A stretch of DNA of 28,012 nucleotides from a virus, in the IMG/VR virus record IMGVR_UViG_3300033141_001915, positions 1 through 28,012 of that record; one strand, 5' to 3'. Position numbers and translations under genes: made by a program. Of the stretch, positions 7,969 to 14,073 are shown one piece after another. The number at the start of each line of letters is the position of its first letter. Positions within the stretch are counted from its first letter, which is position 1. The notes under the pieces were generated by a model. The model made no database searches and had not been told where the DNA came from. It worked only from the letters and a program-made list of their open reading frames with translations.

Positions 7969-8907
7969 TTATGAAGACAATACGTCAGTCAGCAAGTAAC
8001 CAGAAATGTTGCTTGCCAAGACCTCGTCTTGAATGACCGAAACCTCTATTGCTTCAGATCTTAGCTTCTCTTCTCTCCATGCCCTAACTTCCCAATCCCT
8101 AGCTCGGAATATTTTGACAGAGTTAGGTGCATCAATTGGAGACTCTCGGTTAACGTAAAGCAATACAACGTGGTTACCCCAGACGTTGCTGTAAGTGATT
8201 GAAGATGCACCCTCTACACTAGAAGTGTAGGTTGCACCCGGAATAACAACTTCCATATTCCACAATCGTGGAGGAAGGTCTCCGTTCACCAGTAAATCAG
8301 AGTGAGTGTACTTGATTAGATCCCTAACCGTACTATCACGCTTTATTACTTTAGCAACTTGAGCGGGGATGATTATCACGTTTGGCTCAAGACCAATTGC
8401 TTTTCGAACAACCTCTTTGGCATCATCAATGTCTGCCTCAATTGTAGGTGTTCCTGTTCCCCAGTTACCGGGGTCTCCGTAGTGATTGCTGTCCCAGTTA
8501 CTAGAGGTCGTTAAGAGAGTTGCTACACGAATCTCCTGCTCAAGCAAGAGCAAGTCTTGCACTCTGCGGAGCTTCGATTCCCTAAGTTTGAGAACAGAAT
8601 CTGCGTTATCCTTTTCTCTATCAGAGATAAGGACTTTCAGGGCGTACTCTTCTGCGGTGTAGGTTGAGGTACTCAGACCAAAATCAACCTCTTTTGCCTC
8701 TGATTTGTCAGGCCTCAAAGACATTATCCCGCTGGCACTTACTCTGAAAGCTGAAGACCTGTCCCAAATATAGTATTTATCGCTCTCTTTGCTAACCTTC
8801 GCTACTGGAGCTACACGCTCTGCTACCATCCCTGCGGGGTGATAACCGATAGACAAATTGGTTAAAGCTTGATCTACATGGACATCTCTAACTGTGATTT
8901 TACTCAT
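7969..8907 (-). CDS. Major capsid protein
   Basis: This 312-residue protein is of the HK97-fold type by context and pattern. It begins MSKITVRDVHVDQALTNLSI. It continues with a typical N-arm sentence (HPAGMVAERVAPVAKVSKES), a long E-loop/spine helix region (LKLRESKLRRVQDLLLLEQE), a Gly-rich turn (YGDPGNWGTGTP) and the DDAKEVVRKAIGLEPNVIII segment of the P domain. The last part (NVWGNHVVLLYVNRE through WREEKLRSEAIEVSVIQDEV) is the usual capsid C-terminal strand block. It follows the decoration gene by six bases, in the order protease/scaffold, decoration, capsid. No N-terminal scaffold domain is present, in line with a separate scaffold. Confidence 0.88.
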   Translation of the reverse strand: MSKITVRDVHVDQALTNLSIGYHPAGMVAERVAPVAKVSKESDKYYIWDRSSAFRVSASGIMSLRPDKSEAKEVDFGLSTSTYTAEEYALKVLISDREKDNADSVLKLRESKLRRVQDLLLLEQEIRVATLLTTSSNWDSNHYGDPGNWGTGTPTIEADIDDAKEVVRKAIGLEPNVIIIPAQVAKVIKRDSTVRDLIKYTHSDLLVNGDLPPRLWNMEVVIPGATYTSSVEGASSITYSNVWGNHVVLLYVNRESPIDAPNSVKIFRARDWEVRAWREEKLRSEAIEVSVIQDEVLASNISGYLLTDVLSS

Positions 8908-8913
8908 AGTTCA

Positions 8914-9324
8914 TTATCCCCATGGGAAGAAGAACGGTCGGATCAGCATTGAAACAATCTGACCCCCATCCGTTGCTGCTTCCAAAGCAATACCAATTGG
9001 CTTCTGAGCGGTGGCAGTTCCTCCATCAAAGGATGAATCCAGTCCAGACACGGTGTCAACTCTCCCTGTTGTTGCCGCAATTCCCAAAAGGTCTCCCTTC
9101 GAAAATGCTGCATGAGCAACAACCTTAGTAACTCCACTTACCATGACTGGTACAGAATCCCCCTCGCTGGCCGTATCCTGAATAACTCCCAATGGAGTAT
9201 CAGTCGTGGCCGCTGGAAGATCTACCTCTCCCTCGCTTGACCCAATAACAACTACAACATATGCCTCATCCATGTCATTTTCTGCACGGAAGGGCAATAC
9301 TAATCCCGTATGTTTTGTTGCCAT
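8914..9324 (-). CDS. Capsid decoration protein, DUF2190-like
   Basis: The 136-residue protein starts MATKHTGLVLPFRAENDM and shows the DUF2190 pattern of capsid cement proteins: PLGVIQDTASEGDSVPVMVS, then AHAAFSKGDLLGIAATTGRV and KPIGIALEAATDGGQIVSML, a small beta barrel of Gly-rich strands. Such proteins bind the outside of the mature shell as trimers. It lies between scaffold and capsid genes, as in many Mu-like and siphovirus heads. A perfect AAGGAGGTGA stands upstream, but with about 26 bases between GGAGG and the ATG, which is unusually long. No GTG or TTG fills the gap in frame. Confidence 0.82.
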   Translation of the reverse strand: MATKHTGLVLPFRAENDMDEAYVVVVIGSSEGEVDLPAATTDTPLGVIQDTASEGDSVPVMVSGVTKVVAHAAFSKGDLLGIAATTGRVDTVSGLDSSFDGGTATAQKPIGIALEAATDGGQIVSMLIRPFFFPWG

Positions 9325-9343
9325 GATATTTACTTATGGGTAC

Positions 9344-9364
9344 TTTTTCACCTCCTTTCTTTTT
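9344..9364 (-). promoter_or_regulatory. Duplicated long-spaced ribosome-site block upstream of decoration gene
   Basis: The block reads AAAGAAAGGAGGTGAAAAA plus flanking A bases. The same 21 bases recur at 10057-10077 ahead of an internal ATG of the scaffold region. Here GGAGG lies 26 bases from the decoration ATG. A 6-bp stem with a TTCA loop (TGAGCT/AGCTCA, 9369-9384) lies just upstream on the transcript. The sequence match is certain; that both copies load ribosomes is inference. Confidence 0.55.
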
Positions 9365-9448
9365 AACATGAGCTTGAAAGCTCAAGGGGGTGGGGGTGAA
9401 GTAATGCTTGTGTATTCAAAGACCCCCCAACCACTTCAACTTTCAATT

Positions 9449-9471
9449 TGGGCAGGTGGGCAGGTTGGGCA
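9449..9471. repeat. Three TGGGCA repeats in the scaffold-decoration gap
   Basis: The 156-base gap between the protease/scaffold stop and the decoration gene holds TGGGCA three times (9449, 9457, 9466), each separated by two or three bases. On the transcript these read TGCCCA. A C-rich run and a short hairpin lie nearby. No gene or clear promoter was found in this gap. The role is unknown, and short G-rich repeats can occur by chance. Confidence 0.4.
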
Positions 9472-9480
9472 GATAAGATA

Positions 9481-10044
9481 TTATTCGGGCCTAATGCCTT
9501 CCTCGCTAAGCTGTTTCTCAGCCGCAAACATGGCGTCCCGGAGTGTTTTGTATGTTTTGGGCTTTTCCTCTTGAAGTTTCTTGGCCCTTTGTGCCAACTT
9601 CCAAGAGTAATCATCAACTCCCTTGGGTGGAGCCTCTTCCTCAGCAAATGGTACATCTACTCCCATTTCTGAGAAGATTCTTACCTTGGGCAAGCTTTCA
9701 AGTAATTTTATGAAAGCCTTCCTTTGATTCACACCCAATGAAAACAACAGCTTCTTAGCTAGTTTCCTAGATTTTGGAAGAAGAACTCCATCGGGATTGT
9801 CTTCAGAGTAGACAAACTCATTAAGAGTCTTTGTCAATCTCATTCTACGAACCTCTTGTAAAGCTTTTCTTCCCTCCTCAGCTGACTTCTCAAGTTTATC
9901 AAGTTGATCCTCGGTAAGGGTTATTGTTTTGACTTTTTTGTCTTTCTTACCCTCAACGCCTTTCTTACTTAATTTCTTAACTTTCTTTTCCGTCAGCTTT
10001 GTAGGCGCTTTCTTCTTCTTTACTTCTTTCTTTTTCTCAGCCAT
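9481..10044 (-). CDS. Possible nested scaffold protein from internal Met319
   Basis: An in-frame ATG at 10044 would give the last 187 residues of the protease gene: a lysine-rich start (MAEKKKEVKKKK) and the helical scaffold. AAGGAGGTGA lies upstream with about 19 bases between GGAGG and the ATG, inside a 21-base block that is repeated before the decoration gene; a weaker GAGAAG is closer. Lambda makes its scaffold Nu3 from a start nested in protease gene C, so the layout has precedent. The spacing is long and the A/G-rich codons also encode lysine and glycine, so chance is possible. Confidence 0.35.
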   Translation of the reverse strand: MAEKKKEVKKKKAPTKLTEKKVKKLSKKGVEGKKDKKVKTITLTEDQLDKLEKSAEEGRKALQEVRRMRLTKTLNEFVYSEDNPDGVLLPKSRKLAKKLLFSLGVNQRKAFIKLLESLPKVRIFSEMGVDVPFAEEEAPPKGVDDYSWKLAQRAKKLQEEKPKTYKTLRDAMFAAEKQLSEEGIRPE

Positions 10045-10998
10045 AGTCTTCTCGCTTTTTTCACCTCCTTTCTTTTTTGAATCGCCAATACCATATTGTT
10101 TAGCGATCTTCTTTGCTTTGGCAGTTACTTTCGATTTTACACTATCAGACAAATTGGATTGCGGAATTCTCGCAAGAGCGTTTCTGAGGTGTGGCAAATC
10201 CACCTTGCCACTTTTATCTTTATAAGGAAAATGTCTTAAAGAACGAGGCTTGGTTTTACCCTCACTATCTTTTTCCCCTCCCGGTTCAATATATAAAAAT
10301 GCCGAGTCTGGCAAGTCGTTGATATACTTTCTTGTCCATTCAGCATATTTCTCCGAGAGGACTATCTCTCTCAAGTCTTGCAAAAATGGCCTGTTTGTTA
10401 ATGCGCCGCCAATAAGTACATCTCTGAATTCTTGCCCTGTCTTTGGATCTTCATAAATATCATCAAATTCGGGTGAGAAGAATCTGTATTTCTTATTTCT
10501 AATAAGCTGAACTCCCTCAGGTGTCCATTCAACCAAAGCATATAATGAGTTGTCTTTAATTGTAAGGTTTTTTACCCATCCAACCGCTCCCTCATCAGAT
10601 TTGTGTTCTATATCAATTGCAATTGCTTTTCTAACCCCATCGTCAAAATTTTTCTTGAATCGCTCTAGTCTCTTTGGCGTTATTTCCAATTCTCCGTAAA
10701 TGGGATGATGCCAAACTCCCGTTGTAAGTATTTCTATTTCTGATACATTGTCAGATACTGGATCTAAATCTAGTCCTGCTAAATCGGTTACTGAACCGAA
10801 AAACTTATGAGGAATTTTCATTTCTGAGGCCTTTTTTCTAACCCACTTATCGCCAACCTTTTTCCACCCTCTTTTTACCGCTGCCCAAGCAATTTTGGCA
10901 GCTCGTTCCTCTCCAACCTCTTTTTTGTTGGCATTAAAAACCTCTTCCCATACATCAAAGGCTTTTTGTGGAAGATTTTTAGGTTTAACAAATTTCAT
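9481..10998 (-). CDS. Prohead protease (Mu gpI-like) with ChaB-like N terminus and C-terminal scaffold
   Basis: The 505-residue protein appears to be modular. Residues 1-55 resemble a ChaB-like domain (AFDVWEEVFNANKKE, then AAKIAWAAVKRGWKKVGDKW). Residues 88-215 match the Mu gpI protease family: GVWHHPIYGELEITP, AIAIDIEHKS (129-134), YRFFSPEF (171-178) and ALTNRPFL. Residues 227-303 carry a small domain (DLPDSAFLYIEPGGEKDSEG, HLRNALARIPQ) often fused to such proteases. Residues 305-355 are lysine-rich, and 358-505 form a charged helical scaffold. The protease would cut the scaffold after shell assembly. ATG 10998 has AGGAGAC a few bases ahead, directly behind a long hairpin. An internal start at Met319 may yield scaffold alone. 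Confidence 0.87.
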   Translation of the reverse strand: MKFVKPKNLPQKAFDVWEEVFNANKKEVGEERAAKIAWAAVKRGWKKVGDKWVRKKASEMKIPHKFFGSVTDLAGLDLDPVSDNVSEIEILTTGVWHHPIYGELEITPKRLERFKKNFDDGVRKAIAIDIEHKSDEGAVGWVKNLTIKDNSLYALVEWTPEGVQLIRNKKYRFFSPEFDDIYEDPKTGQEFRDVLIGGALTNRPFLQDLREIVLSEKYAEWTRKYINDLPDSAFLYIEPGGEKDSEGKTKPRSLRHFPYKDKSGKVDLPHLRNALARIPQSNLSDSVKSKVTAKAKKIAKQYGIGDSKKKGGEKSEKTMAEKKKEVKKKKAPTKLTEKKVKKLSKKGVEGKKDKKVKTITLTEDQLDKLEKSAEEGRKALQEVRRMRLTKTLNEFVYSEDNPDGVLLPKSRKLAKKLLFSLGVNQRKAFIKLLESLPKVRIFSEMGVDVPFAEEEAPPKGVDDYSWKLAQRAKKLQEEKPKTYKTLRDAMFAAEKQLSEEGIRPE

Positions 10999-11012
10999 AT
11001 TTTATTGTCTCC

Positions 11013-11057
11013 TGAATGGGAAGCAGTAAGCCTGCCCTACATACTGCCTCCCACTCA
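11013..11057 (-). promoter_or_regulatory. 16-bp leader hairpin before the protease ribosome site
   Basis: On the plus strand the arms are TGAATGGGAAGCAGTA and TACTGCCTCCCACTCA, with a 13-base loop. In minus-strand RNA all 16 positions pair: 14 Watson-Crick and two G-U. In a plus-strand RNA the two odd positions would be A-C mismatches. The stem ends directly before AGGAGAC, the ribosome site of the protease gene, and follows a candidate promoter by about ten bases. It could stabilise the mRNA, pause ribosomes or bind a regulator. The pairing is visible; the function is inference. Confidence 0.6.
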
Positions 11058-11073
11058 AGAGATAATTACCTAA

Positions 11074-11103
11074 ATTTTAGATGCAGTTTATCATTAAAGT
11101 CAA
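11074..11103 (-). promoter_or_regulatory. Candidate sigma-70-type promoter for the protease-capsid genes
   Basis: On the minus strand TTGACT (11098-11103) is followed after 18 bases by TAAAAT (11074-11079); each matches five of six consensus bases. A start about seven bases on would fall near 11067, ten bases ahead of the 16-bp hairpin. It lies in the 108-base gap after the 208-residue gene. AT-rich sequence gives such matches by chance, so the support is moderate. Confidence 0.4.
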
Positions 11104-11106
11104 ATT

Positions 11107-11733
11107 TTATACATCTGTTTCATATAAGTGGAGCCTGATTGCTAAATCTTTTGCCGCACCCGCTTTGTTTTGTGCCGCAATTAGATATTCCGTATTTTTA
11201 TTCAATTTCCTTGCGTATAAATTTATTGCCGATCCAGAAGACTCTACAAACTTCCCCGCTGTCCCTAATAAGGCAGTTCTTATTAGCGTTCCATTGTCGC
11301 TGACCGTTGGAGAATGATATATCAAACAATTGATTGTATTGGATGAGGTTCTATTGTTGTTATATATTGGTACAGCTATTCCTCCGTCTGAAAAAGTAGT
11401 TCCCTCATATAAATAAATATATGCTTTAGCTTCGGTTTCAACCGAGAAGTTCATAAAAGCATAATAATCCTCGTGGGTTTTAATTCTAAGATAAGCATAG
11501 TCATCATCTTCAACCAAGGAGAATAAATGGCTGGCAGTAAACAACCTTCCATGATAGACAAGATGTCCAACCGCATCCTCAGTTAAAAGACCATCCGTAA
11601 GCACAGATATATGAGCATCGGTTGTTCCATCAGATATTTTGACTAAAAAAGGAATATTTCCACCCAAAATATCTCTGTCTTCACTTACAACCTTAACAAT
11701 GTCTATCTGATAATCTTTACTTACCCTGACCAT
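11107..11733 (-). CDS. Putative virion structural protein, unknown family
   Basis: This 208-residue protein has no catalytic motif and is mostly short beta strands: ISVLTDGLLTEDAVGHLVYH, EDYYAFMNFSVETEAKAYIY, then a Gly-rich turn, and a last part with LIRTALLGTAGKFVESSG, LNKNTEYLIAAQNKAGAAKD and RLHLYETDV. The pattern of a strand-rich core ending in a phrase about being 'left intact' as a small jelly-roll resembles proteins often found near capsid genes in uncultured phages, which suggests a head surface or decoration protein. It lies between the Com-like gene and the protease gene, and its ATG falls within the last codons of the Com-like gene (17-base overlap), so the two are probably translated together. 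A promoter and leader hairpin follow its stop. Confidence 0.7.
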   Translation of the reverse strand: MVRVSKDYQIDIVKVVSEDRDILGGNIPFLVKISDGTTDAHISVLTDGLLTEDAVGHLVYHGRLFTASHLFSLVEDDDYAYLRIKTHEDYYAFMNFSVETEAKAYIYLYEGTTFSDGGIAVPIYNNNRTSSNTINCLIYHSPTVSDNGTLIRTALLGTAGKFVESSGSAINLYARKLNKNTEYLIAAQNKAGAAKDLAIRLHLYETDV

Positions 11734-11872
11734 CTTCTTTTACTCTCCTTCCTTCTACAATTGTCCATTGTTTACACTTAGGGCATTTGAGTTCGATTCT
11801 ACCCTCTTTGATATCTTCTAGTCCTAAAAATCTTCCGCACCGGCAACAATAAATATTCTTTAAACGACTCAT
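11717..11872 (-). CDS. Com-like zinc-finger RNA-binding regulator
   Basis: A 51-residue ORF begins MSRLKNIYCCRCGRFLG and has two Cys pairs, C9-x-x-C12 and C30-x-x-C33 (ELKCPKCKQW). Spacing and flanking residues follow the Mu Com family (Zn_ribbon_Com): a first pair near the N terminus, then a strand ending in Ile/Leu-Glu-x-Lys-Cys-Pro-x-Cys-Lys. Mu Com binds an mRNA hairpin and turns on translation of mom, a DNA-modification gene. Its start overlaps the portal-MuF stop as ATGA, and its end overlaps the next gene by 17 bases, so it sits fully inside the head operon. No mom gene lies nearby. The target is unknown; the protease leader hairpin is one candidate. Confidence 0.82.
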   Translation of the reverse strand: MSRLKNIYCCRCGRFLGLEDIKEGRIELKCPKCKQWTIVEGRRVKEDGQGK

Positions 11873-14043
11873 CGTCTTTTAATAAATCTTTCTGCTAATG
11901 AACCTTTAAGCGGAATGGGAGAACTAATTTGTTTAAACTCATCTAGCGTCCCAACCCTCTCCCTTAACTGAGCCGGGATACCACCTATTTCGGGCTTTTC
12001 TGCTTCTTCTCTTAATATCTCAACCCAAATTCCTCTACACCTAAAGTGAAATGGCCCCATCTTTGTGATAGGATCTCCTCTTTCAACCACCCGGCCATCT
12101 ATTGACAAACAAAAGTTACAAATTCGATTATCAAGTATTTCACTCCTTTGAAGCGCATAAATCATCTCTGGGTATTCATCAAACACCGAAAGTCTTCCCT
12201 GATTAATTCCGCCAACCGTAGTGACTGATGCAGTAAGTCCGGCAGCAGTCAACATGTCATCTTCTAATATCTTTTCCAAATCTGAAACAGCTTCGGTTAC
12301 GGGCGTCGCTTGTTCTATTTGTTGAATCACGGTCAACTTAGCTTTATCTAGAAGCCTATTTGTTAACCTGTCCGCGATGGCATTAGCCTTTGTCGTTAAT
12401 AGATTTATCATTTTATTTGAGGTTCTGGGAGCAGCAACGTCCATTTCATTAGAAGCTGATATCTTTCCTCTTTCAAATGCAGTATGTAATTTATCTAAGA
12501 TATATTCTCTTATTTCTGTTTTAAATCGAACAAACATATCTTCAACTCTTTTAGCATCACCGCTCTGGAGAGCTTGCCTTGCGTCATTTATTAATCCCTG
12601 AATTTCTGGCGCTAAAACTTTCGGCAGTTCTCTCTTTATCTCTGCCTCAAGAAGATCCATTTGCCTTTTAAGCGAAGCTATATTAACTTTCTCCTCGGCA
12701 AAGGTTAGTGGCCTCCAAGTTCTTATTTCCCTAAATTTCTTTTTTTTTTGACTTTCCCCCTCGATAATTTCCTCTTCTTCCTCTTCCTCGGCAGGTACCC
12801 TCTTTTTCTTAGTAGACCTCTTAATCTCTTCTTCCTCGGATTCTGCTTCCATTTTGTCAGGCAACTTAAGCTTGCTTCTCACATAATCCTCTAAATCATC
12901 ATCTATTGTAAGAACCCCTGACATAGCAAGGCCCTGAAGTGCCCGGCTGAACCTTTCTACATCAACCTTTTCAATACCGGTCACCTTAAGCTTCGGATAT
13001 TTAGTTACATTATCAAAGTTTAAATCAACCAATTGAGGAATTGCATGTCCGTTCCATACAGAAGCGATATAATCTCCTATCGCCTGTAGAGATTTATAAA
13101 AAGCCTCTGATTGGTCAACAGACAGTGCTCTCGATCCAGTTGGCCCTGATCCTAAGTCTAAGAAGTGAGCCAGCACGTTTGCAACAATGTCTCGGTTGTA
13201 TCTATTGATTGCCCTCCCAATTCCTTGTCCCTCATATTTTGAGGATGCAATCTCAAGATCCCAACCGCTAGGTAGCATTACAAAAGCCTTTTCATTAACT
13301 CTCAAATTTTTACCTAATTCTTCGGCTTTTTCCACATCTGCAGCATCGGGGTTAGGCGGCATTTTAAAGATAGGCACGCCGACAGCGTTCCTTTCAAACC
13401 CAATAGCATCAATCTTTTCTAGGTTTTCTTTTAAAAACCATGGCTTATATGCAGACCGAAGAATCGAAACACCCCTCCAGTTATCTCCCTCTTTTTCGTT
13501 CGAAAATATTAAAAGCTTCTCAATAGGGATTGAGGGCATGCGATCCTTTTTATCAGCAATATCTCCAGATAGTATCTGTGTAATACCATCTTTCTTGCCC
13601 TTTGTCTGAAACTTCATTATTGAGGTCTGTGCCCTATATGCAAGCTTTTTCCACCAAACAAAACCATCCTCAACCTTAAACACTTTTTCGCCAACAAAAA
13701 AGCCAAAATCTAAATAAGTAAGAATGTCTTTAAGCGTTTCATTCCAAGGCTTACTCATCCGATCAAACAAGGCCTCTTCGACAAATTCCTTAATCTTTTG
13801 ATCTCTTGAGTCATCCGACCCGGCTTCTACAAACCATTCTCCCTGAAGAATTCCTAATTTAATTATTGAAAGAGTAGACCTAATAACGGGGTCGCTTTTC
13901 CTCATGCGGTTGAGGATTTTAAGACCTGTCCCGCCGTATTCGGTGTTTAGAGTTTGATTATATTCAACATCTGAAACAACCCCGCCATAGACGGTTGTGC
14001 CACTTCCACCCAGCTCCCCTCTGCTAATGGTTTTTCTTGCCAT
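11869..14043 (-). CDS. Portal protein (DUF935, Mu gp29-like) fused to MuF-like minor head protein
   Basis: The 724-residue protein joins two functions. Residues 1-395 are a DUF935-type portal, with the opening helix (KILNRMRKSDPVIRSTLSII), the wing region (FGFFVGEKVFK), the SIPIEKLLIFSNEKEGDNWRG segment and the clip (IGFERNAVGVPIFKMP). Residues 400-440 form a Glu/Lys-rich linker. Residues 450-530 are helical. Residues 540-680 are a MuF domain with C642-x-x-C645 and H666-x-x-C669, which may hold a metal ion. In Mu these are separate proteins: gp29 forms the DNA entry ring and gp30/F is a minor head protein. A ten-A run encodes the KKKK of the linker (12740-12749). A slip either way meets a stop within a few codons, so a portal-only form could be made. 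Confidence 0.88.
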   Translation of the reverse strand: MARKTISRGELGGSGTTVYGGVVSDVEYNQTLNTEYGGTGLKILNRMRKSDPVIRSTLSIIKLGILQGEWFVEAGSDDSRDQKIKEFVEEALFDRMSKPWNETLKDILTYLDFGFFVGEKVFKVEDGFVWWKKLAYRAQTSIMKFQTKGKKDGITQILSGDIADKKDRMPSIPIEKLLIFSNEKEGDNWRGVSILRSAYKPWFLKENLEKIDAIGFERNAVGVPIFKMPPNPDAADVEKAEELGKNLRVNEKAFVMLPSGWDLEIASSKYEGQGIGRAINRYNRDIVANVLAHFLDLGSGPTGSRALSVDQSEAFYKSLQAIGDYIASVWNGHAIPQLVDLNFDNVTKYPKLKVTGIEKVDVERFSRALQGLAMSGVLTIDDDLEDYVRSKLKLPDKMEAESEEEEIKRSTKKKRVPAEEEEEEEIIEGESQKKKKFREIRTWRPLTFAEEKVNIASLKRQMDLLEAEIKRELPKVLAPEIQGLINDARQALQSGDAKRVEDMFVRFKTEIREYILDKLHTAFERGKISASNEMDVAAPRTSNKMINLLTTKANAIADRLTNRLLDKAKLTVIQQIEQATPVTEAVSDLEKILEDDMLTAAGLTASVTTVGGINQGRLSVFDEYPEMIYALQRSEILDNRICNFCLSIDGRVVERGDPITKMGPFHFRCRGIWVEILREEAEKPEIGGIPAQLRERVGTLDEFKQISSPIPLKGSLAERFIKRR

Positions 14044-14073
14044 AACTTCTTTATATCATAATACCAAAAGTTG

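Noticed and set aside
9363-9656. A 97-residue minus-strand ORF over the decoration-scaffold gap
   Set aside because: It overlaps the C-terminal coding part of the protease/scaffold gene in another frame, has no ribosome site and reads as low-complexity Pro/His sequence.
9929-10225. A 98-residue plus-strand ORF rich in Phe and Ser
   Set aside because: It is the mirror of the lysine-rich scaffold region (Lys codons read as Phe on the other strand); all supported genes are on the minus strand.
13187-13609. A 140-residue plus-strand ORF inside the portal gene
   Set aside because: It is opposite a well-supported portal domain, has no matching motifs and shows the Ser/Phe/Leu bias of an antisense frame.
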